From Luteimicrobium xylanilyticum (GTDB taxonomy: Bacteria; Actinomycetota; Actinomycetes; Actinomycetales; Cellulomonadaceae): a stretch of DNA of 64,000 nucleotides. Under the pieces are notes generated by a model, which worked only from the letters and a program-made list of their open reading frames with translations, did no database searches and had not been told where the DNA came from. A program made the position numbers and the translations under genes. Of this stretch, positions 1 through 8,203 are shown in pieces. The first letter of the stretch is position 1. Every line of letters starts with the position of its first letter. The DNA is taken from the NCBI RefSeq assembly GCF_009429125.1, contig NZ_CP045529.1:62001-126000 (forward strand). Reading direction: 5' to 3'.

Positions 1-141
1 TGGGCGGCCGGGCAGACGACGAAAAGTGCGCGCGCGATGCGACCCGGTGCGGCTCGCGTGCGAGGTCCCGGCGGTCACCCTGGCCCGAGGGACTCACGAC
101 CTGACGGTCACCATCGCGAAGTGGGACCGGTGGGGTCTCGG

Positions 142-843
142 TCACTCCTCGATCGCCGCGGCGAGGGACCGCAGGTGCTGGCGGAACGTGACGCCGTCGG
201 CCCGGGCTGCCAGGTAGTCGGCGAACCGGGTCTGCTCGCGCAGGCTCGTCCCGTCGGCCATCCGAGCAGCCTGGGCCAGCTCGGTGTCGCGGATCCGGGC
301 GGCGGCCTCCGCCACCTCGCTGGCGCGGCCGAGCGGGACGAAGATCGCGCCGTCGTCGTCGGCGACGACGAGGTCCTCGGCGGTCACGGTGTGCGCGCCC
401 ACCTGCGCGACGTCGAGCGCGTCGGCGGGCTGAGGAGTGAGCCGCTCCGGGCCGTTCGGGTACGCGCCCTCGCTGAGCACCGGCAGGCCGATCGACCGGA
501 GCTGGGCCGTGTCCCGGTGGAGACCCCAGATCACGATGCCCTCCAGGCCGGCCCGCGCGACCTCGAGCGCAACGAGGTCACCCACGCACGCCTCGTCCTC
601 GCGTCCCTGGTTGTCGACGACGAGCACGTCCCCCGGGTCGGATCGTTCGAGGGCCTCGAGGAAGACGTCGACGCTGCCGCAGTGCTGGGTCGGCCTGACG
701 CGCCCGGCGACGTGGACGCCCGACCAGAGCGGGCGGACGCGCGCCGGGGCGCAGCGGACGGGGATCCGCAGGCGCAGGCACGCGTCGGCGAGGTGCGGGG
801 TGCTGAGGTCGACGAAGGTCGTCTGCAGGGTCGCTGCGTCCAT
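142..843 (-). CDS. RraA-family protein (aldolase/regulator-like)
   Basis: A 233-residue protein of the RraA / 4-hydroxy-4-methyl-2-oxoglutarate aldolase fold. The visible family signature lies around residues 95-125: GIVIWGLHRDTAQL followed by LPVLSEG, with the typical VVDNQGREDEACVGDL stretch before it. Family members either cleave 4-carboxy-4-hydroxy-2-oxoadipate-type acids with a divalent metal or bind RNase E; the sequence alone does not say which. I start at the ATG at 843 (MDAATLQ) because the family begins there; the open frame extends upstream only by chance in this G+C-rich DNA. The divergent kinase gene starts 43 bp away. Family call is firm, substrate unknown. Confidence 0.85.
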   Translation of the reverse strand: MDAATLQTTFVDLSTPHLADACLRLRIPVRCAPARVRPLWSGVHVAGRVRPTQHCGSVDVFLEALERSDPGDVLVVDNQGREDEACVGDLVALEVARAGLEGIVIWGLHRDTAQLRSIGLPVLSEGAYPNGPERLTPQPADALDVAQVGAHTVTAEDLVVADDDGAIFVPLGRASEVAEAAARIRDTELAQAARMADGTSLREQTRFADYLAARADGVTFRQHLRSLAAAIEE

Positions 844-873
844 ACGGAGATCCTGGCACGTCGCCTGGCCTGG

Positions 874-879
874 GACGAT
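874..879 (+). promoter_or_regulatory. Leaderless -10 box of the kinase gene
   Basis: GACGAT ends six bases before the GTG at 886, and there is no Shine-Dalgarno sequence, so transcription probably starts at the start codon. Confidence 0.5.
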
Positions 880-885
880 GGGGCG

Positions 886-1422
886 GTGAACGACTCGGTC
901 GTCCCCGTCCCCGTCCCCGCCGAGCGCCCCGCCCCGCGCGTCGTCCTCGTCTGCGGGCCGGCGGGTGCGGGCAAGACGACGCACGCCCGCTCGCTCGAGG
1001 CGGCCGGCTACGTGCGGCTGTCGTTCGACGAGGAGGCGTGGCGGCTCGGGCATCGCGACCACCCGCTCGACCCCGACGTCGCGGCGGTGGTGCACGCCGA
1101 CCTGCAGCGCCGGCTCGTCGAGCGCGTGCGCGCGGGGGACGCCGTCGTCGTCGACACGTCGTTCTGGTCGCGCGACTCGCGCGACGTCTACCGCCGCGTC
1201 CTTGCTCCCGAGGGCGTCGTGCCCGTCGTGCACTACCTGGCCACGCCGCGCGACGTCGTGCTGGCGCGGCTCGCGAACCGGCGGCACTCGTCCGGGAACG
1301 ACGTCGTCGTCCCGCGTGAGCGGGCGCTCGCGTACCTCGACGGCTTTCAGGTCCCGACGCCGGAGGAGGGGCCGCTCGTCGTCGTCGACGGCTCTCAGAG
1401 CAGGAACGAGCCGGCCACGTAG
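886..1422 (+). CDS. P-loop ATP-binding kinase-like protein
   Basis: A 178-residue single-domain P-loop NTPase of the AAA_33 / zeta-toxin-like kinase type. The Walker A motif GPAGAGKTTHA is at about residues 24-34, and a VVVDTSFW segment at about residue 88 fits a Walker B region. An arginine-rich lid (RLANRRHSS) follows at about residue 128. Such proteins phosphorylate small molecules; the substrate cannot be read here. The GTG start at 886 fits the leaderless -10 box just upstream. Its 3' end overlaps the convergent VIT-family gene by 28 bp. No toxin-antitoxin partner is visible next to it. Confidence 0.8.
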   Translation: MNDSVVPVPVPAERPAPRVVLVCGPAGAGKTTHARSLEAAGYVRLSFDEEAWRLGHRDHPLDPDVAAVVHADLQRRLVERVRAGDAVVVDTSFWSRDSRDVYRRVLAPEGVVPVVHYLATPRDVVLARLANRRHSSGNDVVVPRERALAYLDGFQVPTPEEGPLVVVDGSQSRNEPAT

Positions 1423-2102
1423 CCGACGAGGACCGTCCCGACGCCCACCGTGAGCGCCCGGGTGACGACGCGCGGGAACGACAGGTGCCCGGACCGCCAC
1501 GCCACCACGGACGTCAGGCCGAGCGACAGGACGACGGCCGCGAGGATCGCCCAGGCTTCGATCCTCCCGGGCACGAGGGTCGTGACGAGCAGCGGGACGA
1601 GCGCCCCGACGAGGAACGACAGGGCCGCCAGCGCGCCGGCGCGCACGGTCGACGCGACGTACGGGATCGACGCGATCCCGTGCTCGGACTCGAGCTGGGC
1701 GGCGAGCGCGTCCTTGGCGCTGAGCTGTCGGGCGACCTCGAGCGCCAACGCCGGCGTCAGGCCCTTGCGCTCCCAGTAGGCGGCGAGCTCGGCGATCTCG
1801 TCGTCGGGGTTGGCGGCGAGCTGCGCGGCCTCCTCGGCGGCGAGCACGAGCTGGGCGTCGCGTTCCGCGGCCTCCTCGGCCCAGCGGGCACCACCGATGC
1901 TGAGCGACCCGGCGATCGTGGCCGCCGACGCCGCGAGCAGCAGGACCGAGTCCGACGCCCCGGCACCGGCGAAGCCCTCGAGGAGACCGGCGGTCGCGAC
2001 GATCCCGTCGTTCGCGTCCACGACGAACGCCCGCAGGGTCGCGGCGTCCACGGACCAGGCCCGCCTTGGTGCCCGACCGTCCTGCGTCGTCGTCCCGTCC
2101 AC
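1395..2102 (-). CDS. VIT1/CCC1-family Fe2+/Mn2+ transporter
   Basis: A 235-residue membrane protein of the vacuolar iron transporter family, expected to move Fe2+ or Mn2+ across the cytoplasmic membrane. It opens with the conserved VVDANDGIVATAGLLEG segment (first helix, about residue 28), then SLSIGGARW, and a cytoplasmic charged region rich in Glu (residues 75-130) where the family binds metal. Three hydrophobic helices follow. I choose the GTG at 2102 because GGAGG lies five bases upstream on the minus strand; a GTG at 2141 would add 13 residues. It converges on the kinase gene. Metal specificity is inferred from the family. Confidence 0.85.
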   Translation of the reverse strand: MDGTTTQDGRAPRRAWSVDAATLRAFVVDANDGIVATAGLLEGFAGAGASDSVLLLAASAATIAGSLSIGGARWAEEAAERDAQLVLAAEEAAQLAANPDDEIAELAAYWERKGLTPALALEVARQLSAKDALAAQLESEHGIASIPYVASTVRAGALAALSFLVGALVPLLVTTLVPGRIEAWAILAAVVLSLGLTSVVAWRSGHLSFPRVVTRALTVGVGTVLVGYVAGSFLL

Positions 2103-2176
2103 GCTCGCCTCCGCTGCGCGCTGATCGCCGCAGTGTGGCACGGCGCGCCGGGGCGTGCCCGGCGGAGTGCCGTGCG

Positions 2177-2548
2177 TCAGAGGGTGGTCAGGCGCTCGAT
2201 GAGCTCGTCCGCCATGGCGAGCTTGCGGGCGAGGTCGGCCCGACGTTCCGTGGCCGACGCGACGTACTCCTGCAGCCGTGTCCGGAGGGTCTCGTCGTCG
2301 TCGCCGGCCTCGAGCCGGTCGGTGACGTCGAGGAGCCCGGCCATCTCCTCGAGGCTGAAGCCGAGCGGCTTCATGCGCCGGATCAGCAGGAGCCGTTCGA
2401 CGTCCCGCTCGGTGTAGAGCCGGAACCCGCCCTCGGTGCGCGCGGACGGGCGCAGGAGCCCCACCTCGTCGTAGTGGCGCAGCGTGCGCAACGACAGGCC
2501 GGTGCGCTCGGCCACCGTGCCGATGTGCATCGTCGTGGGGGAGTCCAT
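2177..2548 (-). CDS. MerR-family transcriptional regulator
   Basis: A 123-residue MerR regulator. The N-terminal winged helix is clear (MHIGTVAERTGLSLRTLRHYDEVGLL, then GGFRLYTERDVERLLLIRRM), followed by a coiled-coil dimer helix (residues 75-120). There is no C-terminal effector domain and no Cys cluster for metal sensing, so the signal is unknown. It is transcribed away from the SulP gene, and the 20-bp palindrome between them is the likely binding site. The start could also be the internal ATG at 2530 (MHIGTV). Family assignment is certain; regulation of sulP is inferred. Confidence 0.92.
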   Translation of the reverse strand: MDSPTTMHIGTVAERTGLSLRTLRHYDEVGLLRPSARTEGGFRLYTERDVERLLLIRRMKPLGFSLEEMAGLLDVTDRLEAGDDDETLRTRLQEYVASATERRADLARKLAMADELIERLTTL

Positions 2549-2589
2549 GCCTGCCAGTCTCTCGCGTCGCCGGGGTGCCGCGGCCAACC

Positions 2590-2609
2590 CTACCCTCACG
2601 TCAGGGTAG
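2590..2609. promoter_or_regulatory. MerR-type operator/promoter
   Basis: Near-perfect 20-bp palindrome CTACCCTCACGTCAGGGTAG centred at 2599.5; only the C/C pair at 2597 and 2602 is mismatched. MerR regulators bind such sites inside the long spacer between -35 and -10. TAGAGT at 2607-2612 can serve as the -10, which puts the start of transcription at or next to the GTG of sulP at 2621. Confidence 0.75.
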
Positions 2610-2620
2610 AGTTGCCACAC

Positions 2621-4192
2621 GTGCCCACCCCCCTGAATCCCGCGCCCTCTGCTCCGGCCGCCGACGACGTCCCTGCCGTCCCGGCCGCCCCCGGGCCACC
2701 CGAGGTCGACGCCGCCTGGTCGGTTCGCACCGCGCTGCGGTCGCCCCGCCGGCTCCGCACCGAGGTGCTGGCCGGCCTCGTCGTCGCCCTGGCACTCATC
2801 CCGGAGGCGATCGCGTTCTCGATCGTCGCGGGCGTGGACCCGCGCGTCGGGCTGTTCGCGTCGTTCACGATGGCCGTGACCATCGCGTTCGTCGGGGGCC
2901 GCCCGGCGATGATCTCCGCGGCCACCGGGTCCGTCGCGCTCGTGACTGCGCCGCTCGTGCGTGAGCACGGCCTCGACTACCTGATCGCGACCGTGATCCT
3001 CGCCGGCGTCGTCCAGGTCGCCCTCGGCCTCGTCGGCGCGGCGAGGCTCATGCGGTTCATCCCGCGGTCGGTGATGGTCGGCTTCGTCAACGCGCTCGCG
3101 ATCCTCATCTTCCTCGCTCAGCTCACGCACCTCCTGCACGTGCCGTGGGCGGTGTACCCGATGGTCGCCGTCGGGATCGCCCTCATCGTGCTGGTGCCAC
3201 GATGGACCAAGGTCGTCCCCGCGCCCCTCGTGGCGATCGTCCTGCTGACCGCGGTGACGCTCGCGGCGTCGATCGACGTGCCGACGGTCGGCGACGAGGG
3301 CGCGCTGCCCGACTCGCTGCCGTCGCTCGTGGTGCCGCACGTGCCGTTCACCTTCGAGACGCTGCGGATCATCGCCCCGTACGCGATCGGGATGGCGCTC
3401 GTCGCGCTGCTCGAGTCGCTCCTGACCGCGAAGCTCGTCGACGACGTCACCGACACCCCGTCGAACAAGACCCGCGAGTCCTGGGGCCAGGGGGTCGCGA
3501 ACATCGTCACCGGCCTCTTCGGCGGACAGGGCGGGTGCGCCATGATCGGCCAGACCATGATCAACGTGAAGGTCTCCGGAGCTCGGACCCGGATCTCGAC
3601 CTTCCTCGCCGGCGTGTTCCTGCTGGTCCTCGTGGTCGGGCTCGGCGACGTCGTCGCACGGATCCCCATGGCGGCCCTCGTCGCCGTCATGGTCATGGTG
3701 TCCGTGGGGACGTTCGACTGGCACTCGATCCGCCTCTCGACCCTGCGCCGCATGCCCCGGTCGGAGACCCTCGTCATGGTGCTCACGGTCGCCGTGACCG
3801 TGGCGACGTCGAACCTCGCGTACGGCGTCGTCGTGGGTGTGCTCGCGGCGATGGTGCTGTTCGCGCGCCGCGTCGCGCACCTGACGGCCGTCACCCGCAC
3901 CGACCACGGCGACGACGCCGACCGTCGCGAGTACAAGGTGACGGGCGAGCTGTTCTTCGCGTCGTCCAACGACCTCGTGCACCAGTTCGACTACGACGCC
4001 GACCCCGCCCACGTCGTCGTCGACCTGTCCGACGCACACGTGTGGGACGCGTCCACCGTGGCTACGCTCGACGCCGTCCGCACGAAGTACGAGGCCAAGG
4101 GCAAGACGCTGGAGATCGTCGGGATGAACGACGACTCGGCCGCCCGGCACGAGCGCCTGTCGGGCAACCTGGTGGGCGCAGGGGAGGGGTAG
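2621..4192 (+). CDS. SulP-family anion transporter with STAS domain
   Basis: A 523-residue SulP/SLC26 transporter for sulfate, bicarbonate or another anion. After a Pro/Ala-rich N-terminus (about 40 residues) come the hydrophobic helices of the transport domain (residues 45-405; [21 protein letters not shown] near the start). A C-terminal STAS domain follows (about 420-510, [20 protein letters not shown]). The start is the GTG at 2621 (VPTPLNP); the open frame upstream covers the operator and is not expected to be coding. The next gene begins two bases after the stop, so the two are probably co-transcribed. Control by the divergent MerR protein is inferred. Confidence 0.9.
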   Translation: MPTPLNPAPSAPAADDVPAVPAAPGPPEVDAAWSVRTALRSPRRLRTEVLAGLVVALALIPEAIAFSIVAGVDPRVGLFASFTMAVTIAFVGGRPAMISAATGSVALVTAPLVREHGLDYLIATVILAGVVQVALGLVGAARLMRFIPRSVMVGFVNALAILIFLAQLTHLLHVPWAVYPMVAVGIALIVLVPRWTKVVPAPLVAIVLLTAVTLAASIDVPTVGDEGALPDSLPSLVVPHVPFTFETLRIIAPYAIGMALVALLESLLTAKLVDDVTDTPSNKTRESWGQGVANIVTGLFGGQGGCAMIGQTMINVKVSGARTRISTFLAGVFLLVLVVGLGDVVARIPMAALVAVMVMVSVGTFDWHSIRLSTLRRMPRSETLVMVLTVAVTVATSNLAYGVVVGVLAAMVLFARRVAHLTAVTRTDHGDDADRREYKVTGELFFASSNDLVHQFDYDADPAHVVVDLSDAHVWDASTVATLDAVRTKYEAKGKTLEIVGMNDDSAARHERLSGNLVGAGEG

Positions 4193-4194
4193 CG

Positions 4195-4530
4195 ATGACG
4201 GTCGCGCGCTCGGTGGTCCTGTTCGTCGTCGCCGCGCTGTTCGAGATCGGCGGCGCGTGGCTCGTGTGGCAGGGCCTGCGGGAGCACCGTGGCTGGGCGT
4301 GGGTGGGGGCGGGCGTGATCGCGCTCGGCCTCTACGGCTGTGTCGCGACGCTCCAGCCCGACGCGAGCTTCGGCCGCATCCTCGCCGCGTACGGCGGCAT
4401 CTTCGTCGCCGGCTCGCTCGCGTGGGCGATGGTCGTGGACGGCTACCGGCCGGACCGGTGGGACGTCGTCGGGGCGCTGATCTGCCTCGCGGGGGCCGCC
4501 GTCATCATGTACGCGCCACGGGGTTCGTGA
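4195..4530 (+). CDS. YnfA/UPF0060-family membrane protein
   Basis: A 111-residue protein with four hydrophobic helices, matching the UPF0060 (YnfA) family by length and by signatures [18 protein letters not shown] at about residue 16 and [25 protein letters not shown] at 65-89. Relatives belong to the small drug/metabolite transporter clan; transport function in this family is poorly established. The ATG at 4195 follows GGGGAGGGGTAGCG, a usable ribosome binding site, and comes two bases after the sulP stop, so translation is probably coupled. Confidence 0.9.
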   Translation: MTVARSVVLFVVAALFEIGGAWLVWQGLREHRGWAWVGAGVIALGLYGCVATLQPDASFGRILAAYGGIFVAGSLAWAMVVDGYRPDRWDVVGALICLAGAAVIMYAPRGS

Positions 4531-4543
4531 GCCCGCGCCCGTG

Positions 4544-4549
4544 TACGGT
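4544..4549 (+). promoter_or_regulatory. Leaderless -10 box
   Basis: TACGGT, then six bases, then the GTG at 4556. This favours 4556 over the GTG at 4541 as the true start. Confidence 0.5.
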
Positions 4550-4555
4550 CGGCGC

Positions 4556-4882
4556 GTGACCTTCTACCCCGACGGCGAGGTGCGGATCCCGCACGAGAAG
4601 AGCCCGGTCCCGCCGGCCGCGGCGCCGGACGACCCGGGAGCAGCGGCGCGCCGGTTCTCCAGGCTCATGTTCCGCACGGCCCTGATCAACGGCGTGATCC
4701 TCGTCGCGGCCGTCCTCCTGGCCTACGTCTTCCCTGTGTCCGACGACGAGAACGTCGCGCTCGGGATCGTGATCGTCGCCGCGGTGGTGTGCGCGGCCCA
4801 CATGTCCTGGGTGGTCCTGGGCGAGACGCGCCGTCGGGCACGCGCGTTCCAGGCCACGAAGACGGGCCTGTACCCGGGCTGA
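4556..4882 (+). CDS. Small two-helix membrane protein, unknown
   Basis: A 108-residue protein I do not recognise. A polar N-terminal region of about 40 residues (FYPDGEVRIPHEK) is followed by two hydrophobic helices (about 45-65 and 70-90) and a basic tail ETRRRARAFQATKTG, so the tail is probably cytosolic. The GTG start is set by the -10 box at 4544. It lies downstream of the sulP-ynfA pair but appears to have its own promoter. Confidence 0.65.
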   Translation: MTFYPDGEVRIPHEKSPVPPAAAPDDPGAAARRFSRLMFRTALINGVILVAAVLLAYVFPVSDDENVALGIVIVAAVVCAAHMSWVVLGETRRRARAFQATKTGLYPG

Positions 4883-4901
4883 GCCGGATCCCGGTGGCGT
4901 C

Positions 4902-5072
4902 TCACGGGTGCAGGCGTGCGCCCTTGAGGATCTTGTCGACGGCGTTCCTGGGCCCGTGGACGCCGAGCCCCACGAGGTCCAGCTCCGCGCCGGGCACGGC
5001 CTCGACGACGGCACGGTTCGCCGCGTCGTGCCCGGTCGAGAACATGTCGCGCGTGTAGACGGCGACGGCGAG
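4902..5072 (-). pseudogene. 3'-terminal relic of an unknown gene
   Basis: Reading on the minus strand gives a protein-like stretch ending in a normal stop: LAVAVYTRDMFSTGHDA, then VVEAVPGAELDLVGLGVHGP and KILKGARLHP. An in-frame stop at 5097-5099 lies just upstream and there is no start codon in a plausible context, so only the C-terminal 55 or so residues remain. I cannot name the parent family. It abuts, back to back, the truncated permease at 5074, which marks the spot as a recombination or deletion scar. Confidence 0.45.
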
Positions 5073-5073
5073 T

Positions 5074-5449
5074 CCCCACGTGGCTGCCCGAGGGCTTCAC
5101 CCTGCACTGGTACACCGACGCGTGGAGCCAGTTCGGGCTGTCGTCGGTGCTGCTCGTGACGATCGAGGTGGCCGTCGTCGTGATCGCGCTGTCGGTGCTG
5201 ATCGGGGTGCCGGCGTCGTACGCGCTCGCGCGGCGCGACTTCCCGGGCAAGCGGTTCCTGCTGGTGCTGTTCGTTCTGCCGATCCTCGTCCCGCCCATCA
5301 CCTACGGCATCCCGGGGATCCGGGCCAACCAGTCGGTCGACGCCATGGCGACGATCTACACGGGCTCGATGCTCGTGCTGCTGATCGTGGCGCTGCGGTT
5401 CGTCAACCCGACCCAGCTCGGGACCCGGGTGGGGGACGACGGGGCGTGA
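5074..5449 (+). pseudogene. ABC transporter permease relic, internally deleted
   Basis: About 125 residues resembling a PotB/PotC-type ABC permease. The N-terminal part (WLPEGFTLHWYTDAW, VLLVTIEVAVVVIALSVLIG, SYALARRDFPGK, LFVLPILVPPITYGIP) is joined directly to a C-terminal part (SVDAMATIYTGSMLVLLIVALRFVNPTQL). The roughly 150-residue middle with the EAA loop that contacts the ATPase is missing; the join is near 5311-5325. There is no start codon before residue WLPEG and no ATPase or solute-binding gene nearby. It cannot make a working permease. Confidence 0.7.
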
Positions 5450-5458
5450 GCCGGGCCG

Positions 5459-5989
5459 TCAGTGGGCGAGGAGCTTGAGCGCGACCACGACGACCCCCAG
5501 CAGCACCAGGGCGCCGAGCGCCGCGAGCTTCTGCAGGGCCGTGAGGCCGGTCCGTCGGACGCCGATCCAGCCGACGACGCCGAGGGTCGCCGTGAGCACG
5601 GCGGCCGCGGCGGTCAGCGCACCCGTCACGCTCCAGGCGCCTGCCCCGGCGAGGCCGATCAGCACCAGCGGCACCACGACGGAGCCGAGGGCGCCGAAGC
5701 TGACGCGGAGCATCAGGCGGAGCTCGGAGCGGGCCGGCAGGGTGCCGTGCACCGCGAGGTGGGAGATCAGGTCGGCGGCGAACGCGGCCGCGACGGTGCC
5801 CAGCGCCGTCACGACGAGGGTGCCGGCGGCCCGTCCCGCGTCGAGGTGGGCGGCGTGCGTGTTGAGCGTGAGGACCACGGCGAGGCTCACGAAGGCGACG
5901 TAGACGCGCTCGCGCAGCCGTTCTGCGGTGCCCTCGGGGAGTGCGTCGTGAGGCGCGCCCTGGGCCCGCTCGCTCGCGTCGGCGCTCAT
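5459..5989 (-). CDS. Hypothetical membrane protein after TetR
   Basis: A 176-residue protein with a polar N-terminus (about 28 residues) and four or five hydrophobic helices (about 30-50, 58-78, 93-113, 118-140, 153-173). I do not recognise a named family. Its ATG overlaps the stop of the upstream TetR gene in an ATGA arrangement, so the two are one transcript and translationally coupled. It is therefore likely under the control of that regulator. Confidence 0.75.
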   Translation of the reverse strand: MSADASERAQGAPHDALPEGTAERLRERVYVAFVSLAVVLTLNTHAAHLDAGRAAGTLVVTALGTVAAAFAADLISHLAVHGTLPARSELRLMLRVSFGALGSVVVPLVLIGLAGAGAWSVTGALTAAAAVLTATLGVVGWIGVRRTGLTALQKLAALGALVLLGVVVVALKLLAH

Positions 5990-6576
5990 GCGTCCGCCCG
6001 CCGGGCTCGGAGGTCGCGGACGAACGACTCGGCCTCGGCGTGCGGGTGGCCGCCCGCCCGCCCGGTCAGCACCCGGTAGAACGTGGGCCCGACGAGGCGC
6101 GCGGCCGCGTCGTCGGGCGAGGTGTCCCCGAGCAGGTCGCCCAGGGACCGCGCGACGACGACGCGCGCGCTGTCGCCGAGGATGTCGTGCGTCCGGAGCA
6201 GCTCGGCGACCGCGGCGTCGTGCTGGGCCTCGCCGACGAGCGCCCGGTATCCCGCCCCCGTCCCGGACTCGGCGAGGAACCGCTCGAGCGCCTCGAGGTA
6301 GGCGGCGACGTCGTCGACGGGGTCGTCGCGGTGGGGGACGGTGAGCTCCTCGCGGGCGTCGTCGGCCGTGGCCTCGAGCAGGATCTCGGCCTTGGTGGAC
6401 CACCAGCGGTACACGGTCTGGCGCGAGACGCCGGCCCGTTCGGCGACGTTCTTCATGGTCATGGCCGCGTAGCCGACCTCGAGCAGGAGGTCGTCGACGG
6501 CGTGCAGGACGGCGGTGCGCGCCTCTTCGCTGCGCGGGCGTCCGCCGGGGCTCGTGCGCGCGTGCTCGTCGTTCAC
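5986..6576 (-). CDS. TetR-family repressor of the divergent MFS gene
   Basis: A 196-residue TetR regulator. The helix-turn-helix is at about residues 38-62 (MTMKNVAERAGVSRQTVYRWWSTKAEIL). The C-terminal ligand domain (TetR_C-like) contains a GYRALVGEAQHD segment. The GTG start at 6576 follows a -10 box TAGGCT with six-base spacing. It is divergent from an MFS drug-efflux-type gene, and an inverted repeat sits in the 107-bp gap, so repression of both directions is the simplest model. Confidence 0.92.
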   Translation of the reverse strand: MNDEHARTSPGGRPRSEEARTAVLHAVDDLLLEVGYAAMTMKNVAERAGVSRQTVYRWWSTKAEILLEATADDAREELTVPHRDDPVDDVAAYLEALERFLAESGTGAGYRALVGEAQHDAAVAELLRTHDILGDSARVVVARSLGDLLGDTSPDDAAARLVGPTFYRVLTGRAGGHPHAEAESFVRDLRARRADA

Positions 6577-6582
6577 CCCTGC

Positions 6583-6588
6583 AGCCTA
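6583..6588 (-). promoter_or_regulatory. Leaderless -10 box of TetR gene
   Basis: On the minus strand TAGGCT ends six bases before the GTG at 6576. Confidence 0.5.
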
Positions 6589-6622
6589 CCTGGACACCGT
6601 GTCTCGTTTCCTGCTAGCGTCG

Positions 6623-6647
6623 GTTTCTGGACACCATGACTAGAAAC
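6623..6647. promoter_or_regulatory. Inverted repeat, probable TetR operator
   Basis: GTTTCT (6623-6628) and AGAAAC (6642-6647) are perfect inverted arms around 13 bases, centred at 6635 between the divergent TetR and MFS genes. A related GACACCGTGTC palindrome lies close to 6593-6603, nearer the TetR start. Confidence 0.55.
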
Positions 6648-6683
6648 TAGGCAGGCCCGTCCGGGCCGGAGGGGACCACACCC

Positions 6684-8183
6684 ATGCGTGCTGTCGTCGC
6701 ACGAGCCAGCGGCCGGATCGGCCCACCCGTCGAGCGCACGGCGCTCCCGCGCCCTGCACGCGAGCGCGCCGTGCTGGCCTGCGTCTGCGCGTGCACGATC
6801 CTCGTGGTCGGGTTCGTCGCGTCCGTGAACCTCGCAGTGCCCGGACTCGCGGCGAGCACGCTCCACCCGACCGCGGCCGAGCTGCTGTGGATCGTCGACG
6901 CCTACGTCGTCCTGTTCGCGTGCCTGGTCATCCCGGCCGGGGCTCTCGGCGACCGCGCTGGTCGCAAGGGCGTGCTGCTCGCGGGGCTGGGCCTGTTCGC
7001 CGTCGGGGCCGCGACGTCCGCGGTGGCAGGCGACGTCGGGCTGGTCCTCGTGGGCCGCGTCGTCACGGGCGTCGGCGCCGCGTGCGTGCTGCCGAACGCG
7101 CTGGCCGTGCTCGTGCACGCCGTCCCGCCCGAGCGTCGACCGCGTGCGCTGGCCGTCTGGGCCGCCATGTCGGGGCTCGGCGGCCTGGTCGGCAACGTCG
7201 GCGGCGGAGCCGTGCTCACCGTCGGGTCGTGGCGCCGGCTGTTCGCCGCGGTCGTGCCCGTCGGGCTCGCCTGCGCGCTCTGGGTCGCGCGCGTCGCACC
7301 CCGCAGCCCACGGCACGAGCGCCCGCTCGATCCCGCCGGCACCGCCCTCCTCACGCTCGCCTCGGTCGCGCTGTTCGTCGGGATCATCCAGGGCCCCGAA
7401 GCAGGCTGGGGCGGCCCGCTGGTCGTCGGGGCGTTCGTCGCGTCCGCCGTCCTGCTCGCGGTCTGGGTCGCCGTCGAGCTCCGGGTCGAGCAGCCGCTGC
7501 TCGACCCCCGCCTGTTCGCCGCGCCGCGCCTGCGCGCCGCCTGCCTCGGGATGCTCATCGTCTTCTTCGGGATGTTCGGGCTGTTCTTCGTCAACGCCTC
7601 GCTGCTGCAGTACGTCCATGGGCTCTCCGTGCTCCAGGCCGGCCTCGGCGTCGTCCCGCTCAGCCTTCCGCTGCTCCTCGGTACGCGGTTCGGGGAGCGC
7701 ATGGTCCTCGCAGTGGCCTTCCTGCTCGTGAGCGTGGGCCTCGGTGGGCTCGCCACCGCCGTCGACGGCGCGTACATCGCCTATGCCGGCTGGCTCGTCG
7801 TCGTCGGGGCGGGGGCGACGCTCGCCCTCCCGACGCTCACGACCGCGATCACGGAGTCCCTCCCGCGGGACCGGGCCGGCGTCGCGGGCGGCCTGCAGGC
7901 GACCACCCGGGAGCTGGGCAGCGCGCTCGGCGTCGCCGTGATCGGGACGCTCCTGACGTCCGGGTTCGTCCAGCACCTCTCGCGGAGCGCCGGTCAGGGT
8001 CGCGGGGACGTGCCGCGCACGGTCGCCGAAGCGCTCGCGGGCGCCCCGCGCCGGCACGACGCCGTCCTCGCGGCCTACGCCTCCGGCGCCTGCTCGGCCC
8101 TGCGGATCGTGGCGGTCGTCGTGCTCGTCGCGGGCGCGCTCACCATCGTGGAGATGGCGCTCGCCGCCCGACGACGGCGCTGA
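6684..8183 (+). CDS. MFS transporter, DHA2 (14-helix) type
   Basis: A 499-residue proton-coupled efflux-type transporter. Helix 1 carries ILVVGFVASVNLAVPGL; the loop between helices 2 and 3 has the MFS signature GALGDRAGRKGVLL (about residue 90); ALAVWAAMSGLGGLVGNVGGG is the antiporter-type motif C region. A second half with LQATTRELGSALGVAVIG fits the EmrB/QacA subfamily. It is divergent from a TetR gene. Substrate is unknown; drug or toxic-compound export is the family expectation. Confidence 0.9.
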   Translation: MRAVVARASGRIGPPVERTALPRPARERAVLACVCACTILVVGFVASVNLAVPGLAASTLHPTAAELLWIVDAYVVLFACLVIPAGALGDRAGRKGVLLAGLGLFAVGAATSAVAGDVGLVLVGRVVTGVGAACVLPNALAVLVHAVPPERRPRALAVWAAMSGLGGLVGNVGGGAVLTVGSWRRLFAAVVPVGLACALWVARVAPRSPRHERPLDPAGTALLTLASVALFVGIIQGPEAGWGGPLVVGAFVASAVLLAVWVAVELRVEQPLLDPRLFAAPRLRAACLGMLIVFFGMFGLFFVNASLLQYVHGLSVLQAGLGVVPLSLPLLLGTRFGERMVLAVAFLLVSVGLGGLATAVDGAYIAYAGWLVVVGAGATLALPTLTTAITESLPRDRAGVAGGLQATTRELGSALGVAVIGTLLTSGFVQHLSRSAGQGRGDVPRTVAEALAGAPRRHDAVLAAYASGACSALRIVAVVVLVAGALTIVEMALAARRRR

Positions 8184-8203
8184 CCCCAGGCCCGACCCCG
8201 CCG

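Noticed and set aside
1-141. Possible gene fragment at the left edge
   Set aside because: No frame has protein-like composition or motif; I see nothing to annotate.
2177-4150. A 657-codon minus-strand open frame
   Set aside because: The true protein is the 123-residue MerR regulator at its end; the upstream part is His/Asp/Arg-rich antisense of sulP.
8184-8203. Possible terminator after the first MFS gene
   Set aside because: Only a weak six-base stem without a T-tract can be drawn, and it overlaps the next gene.
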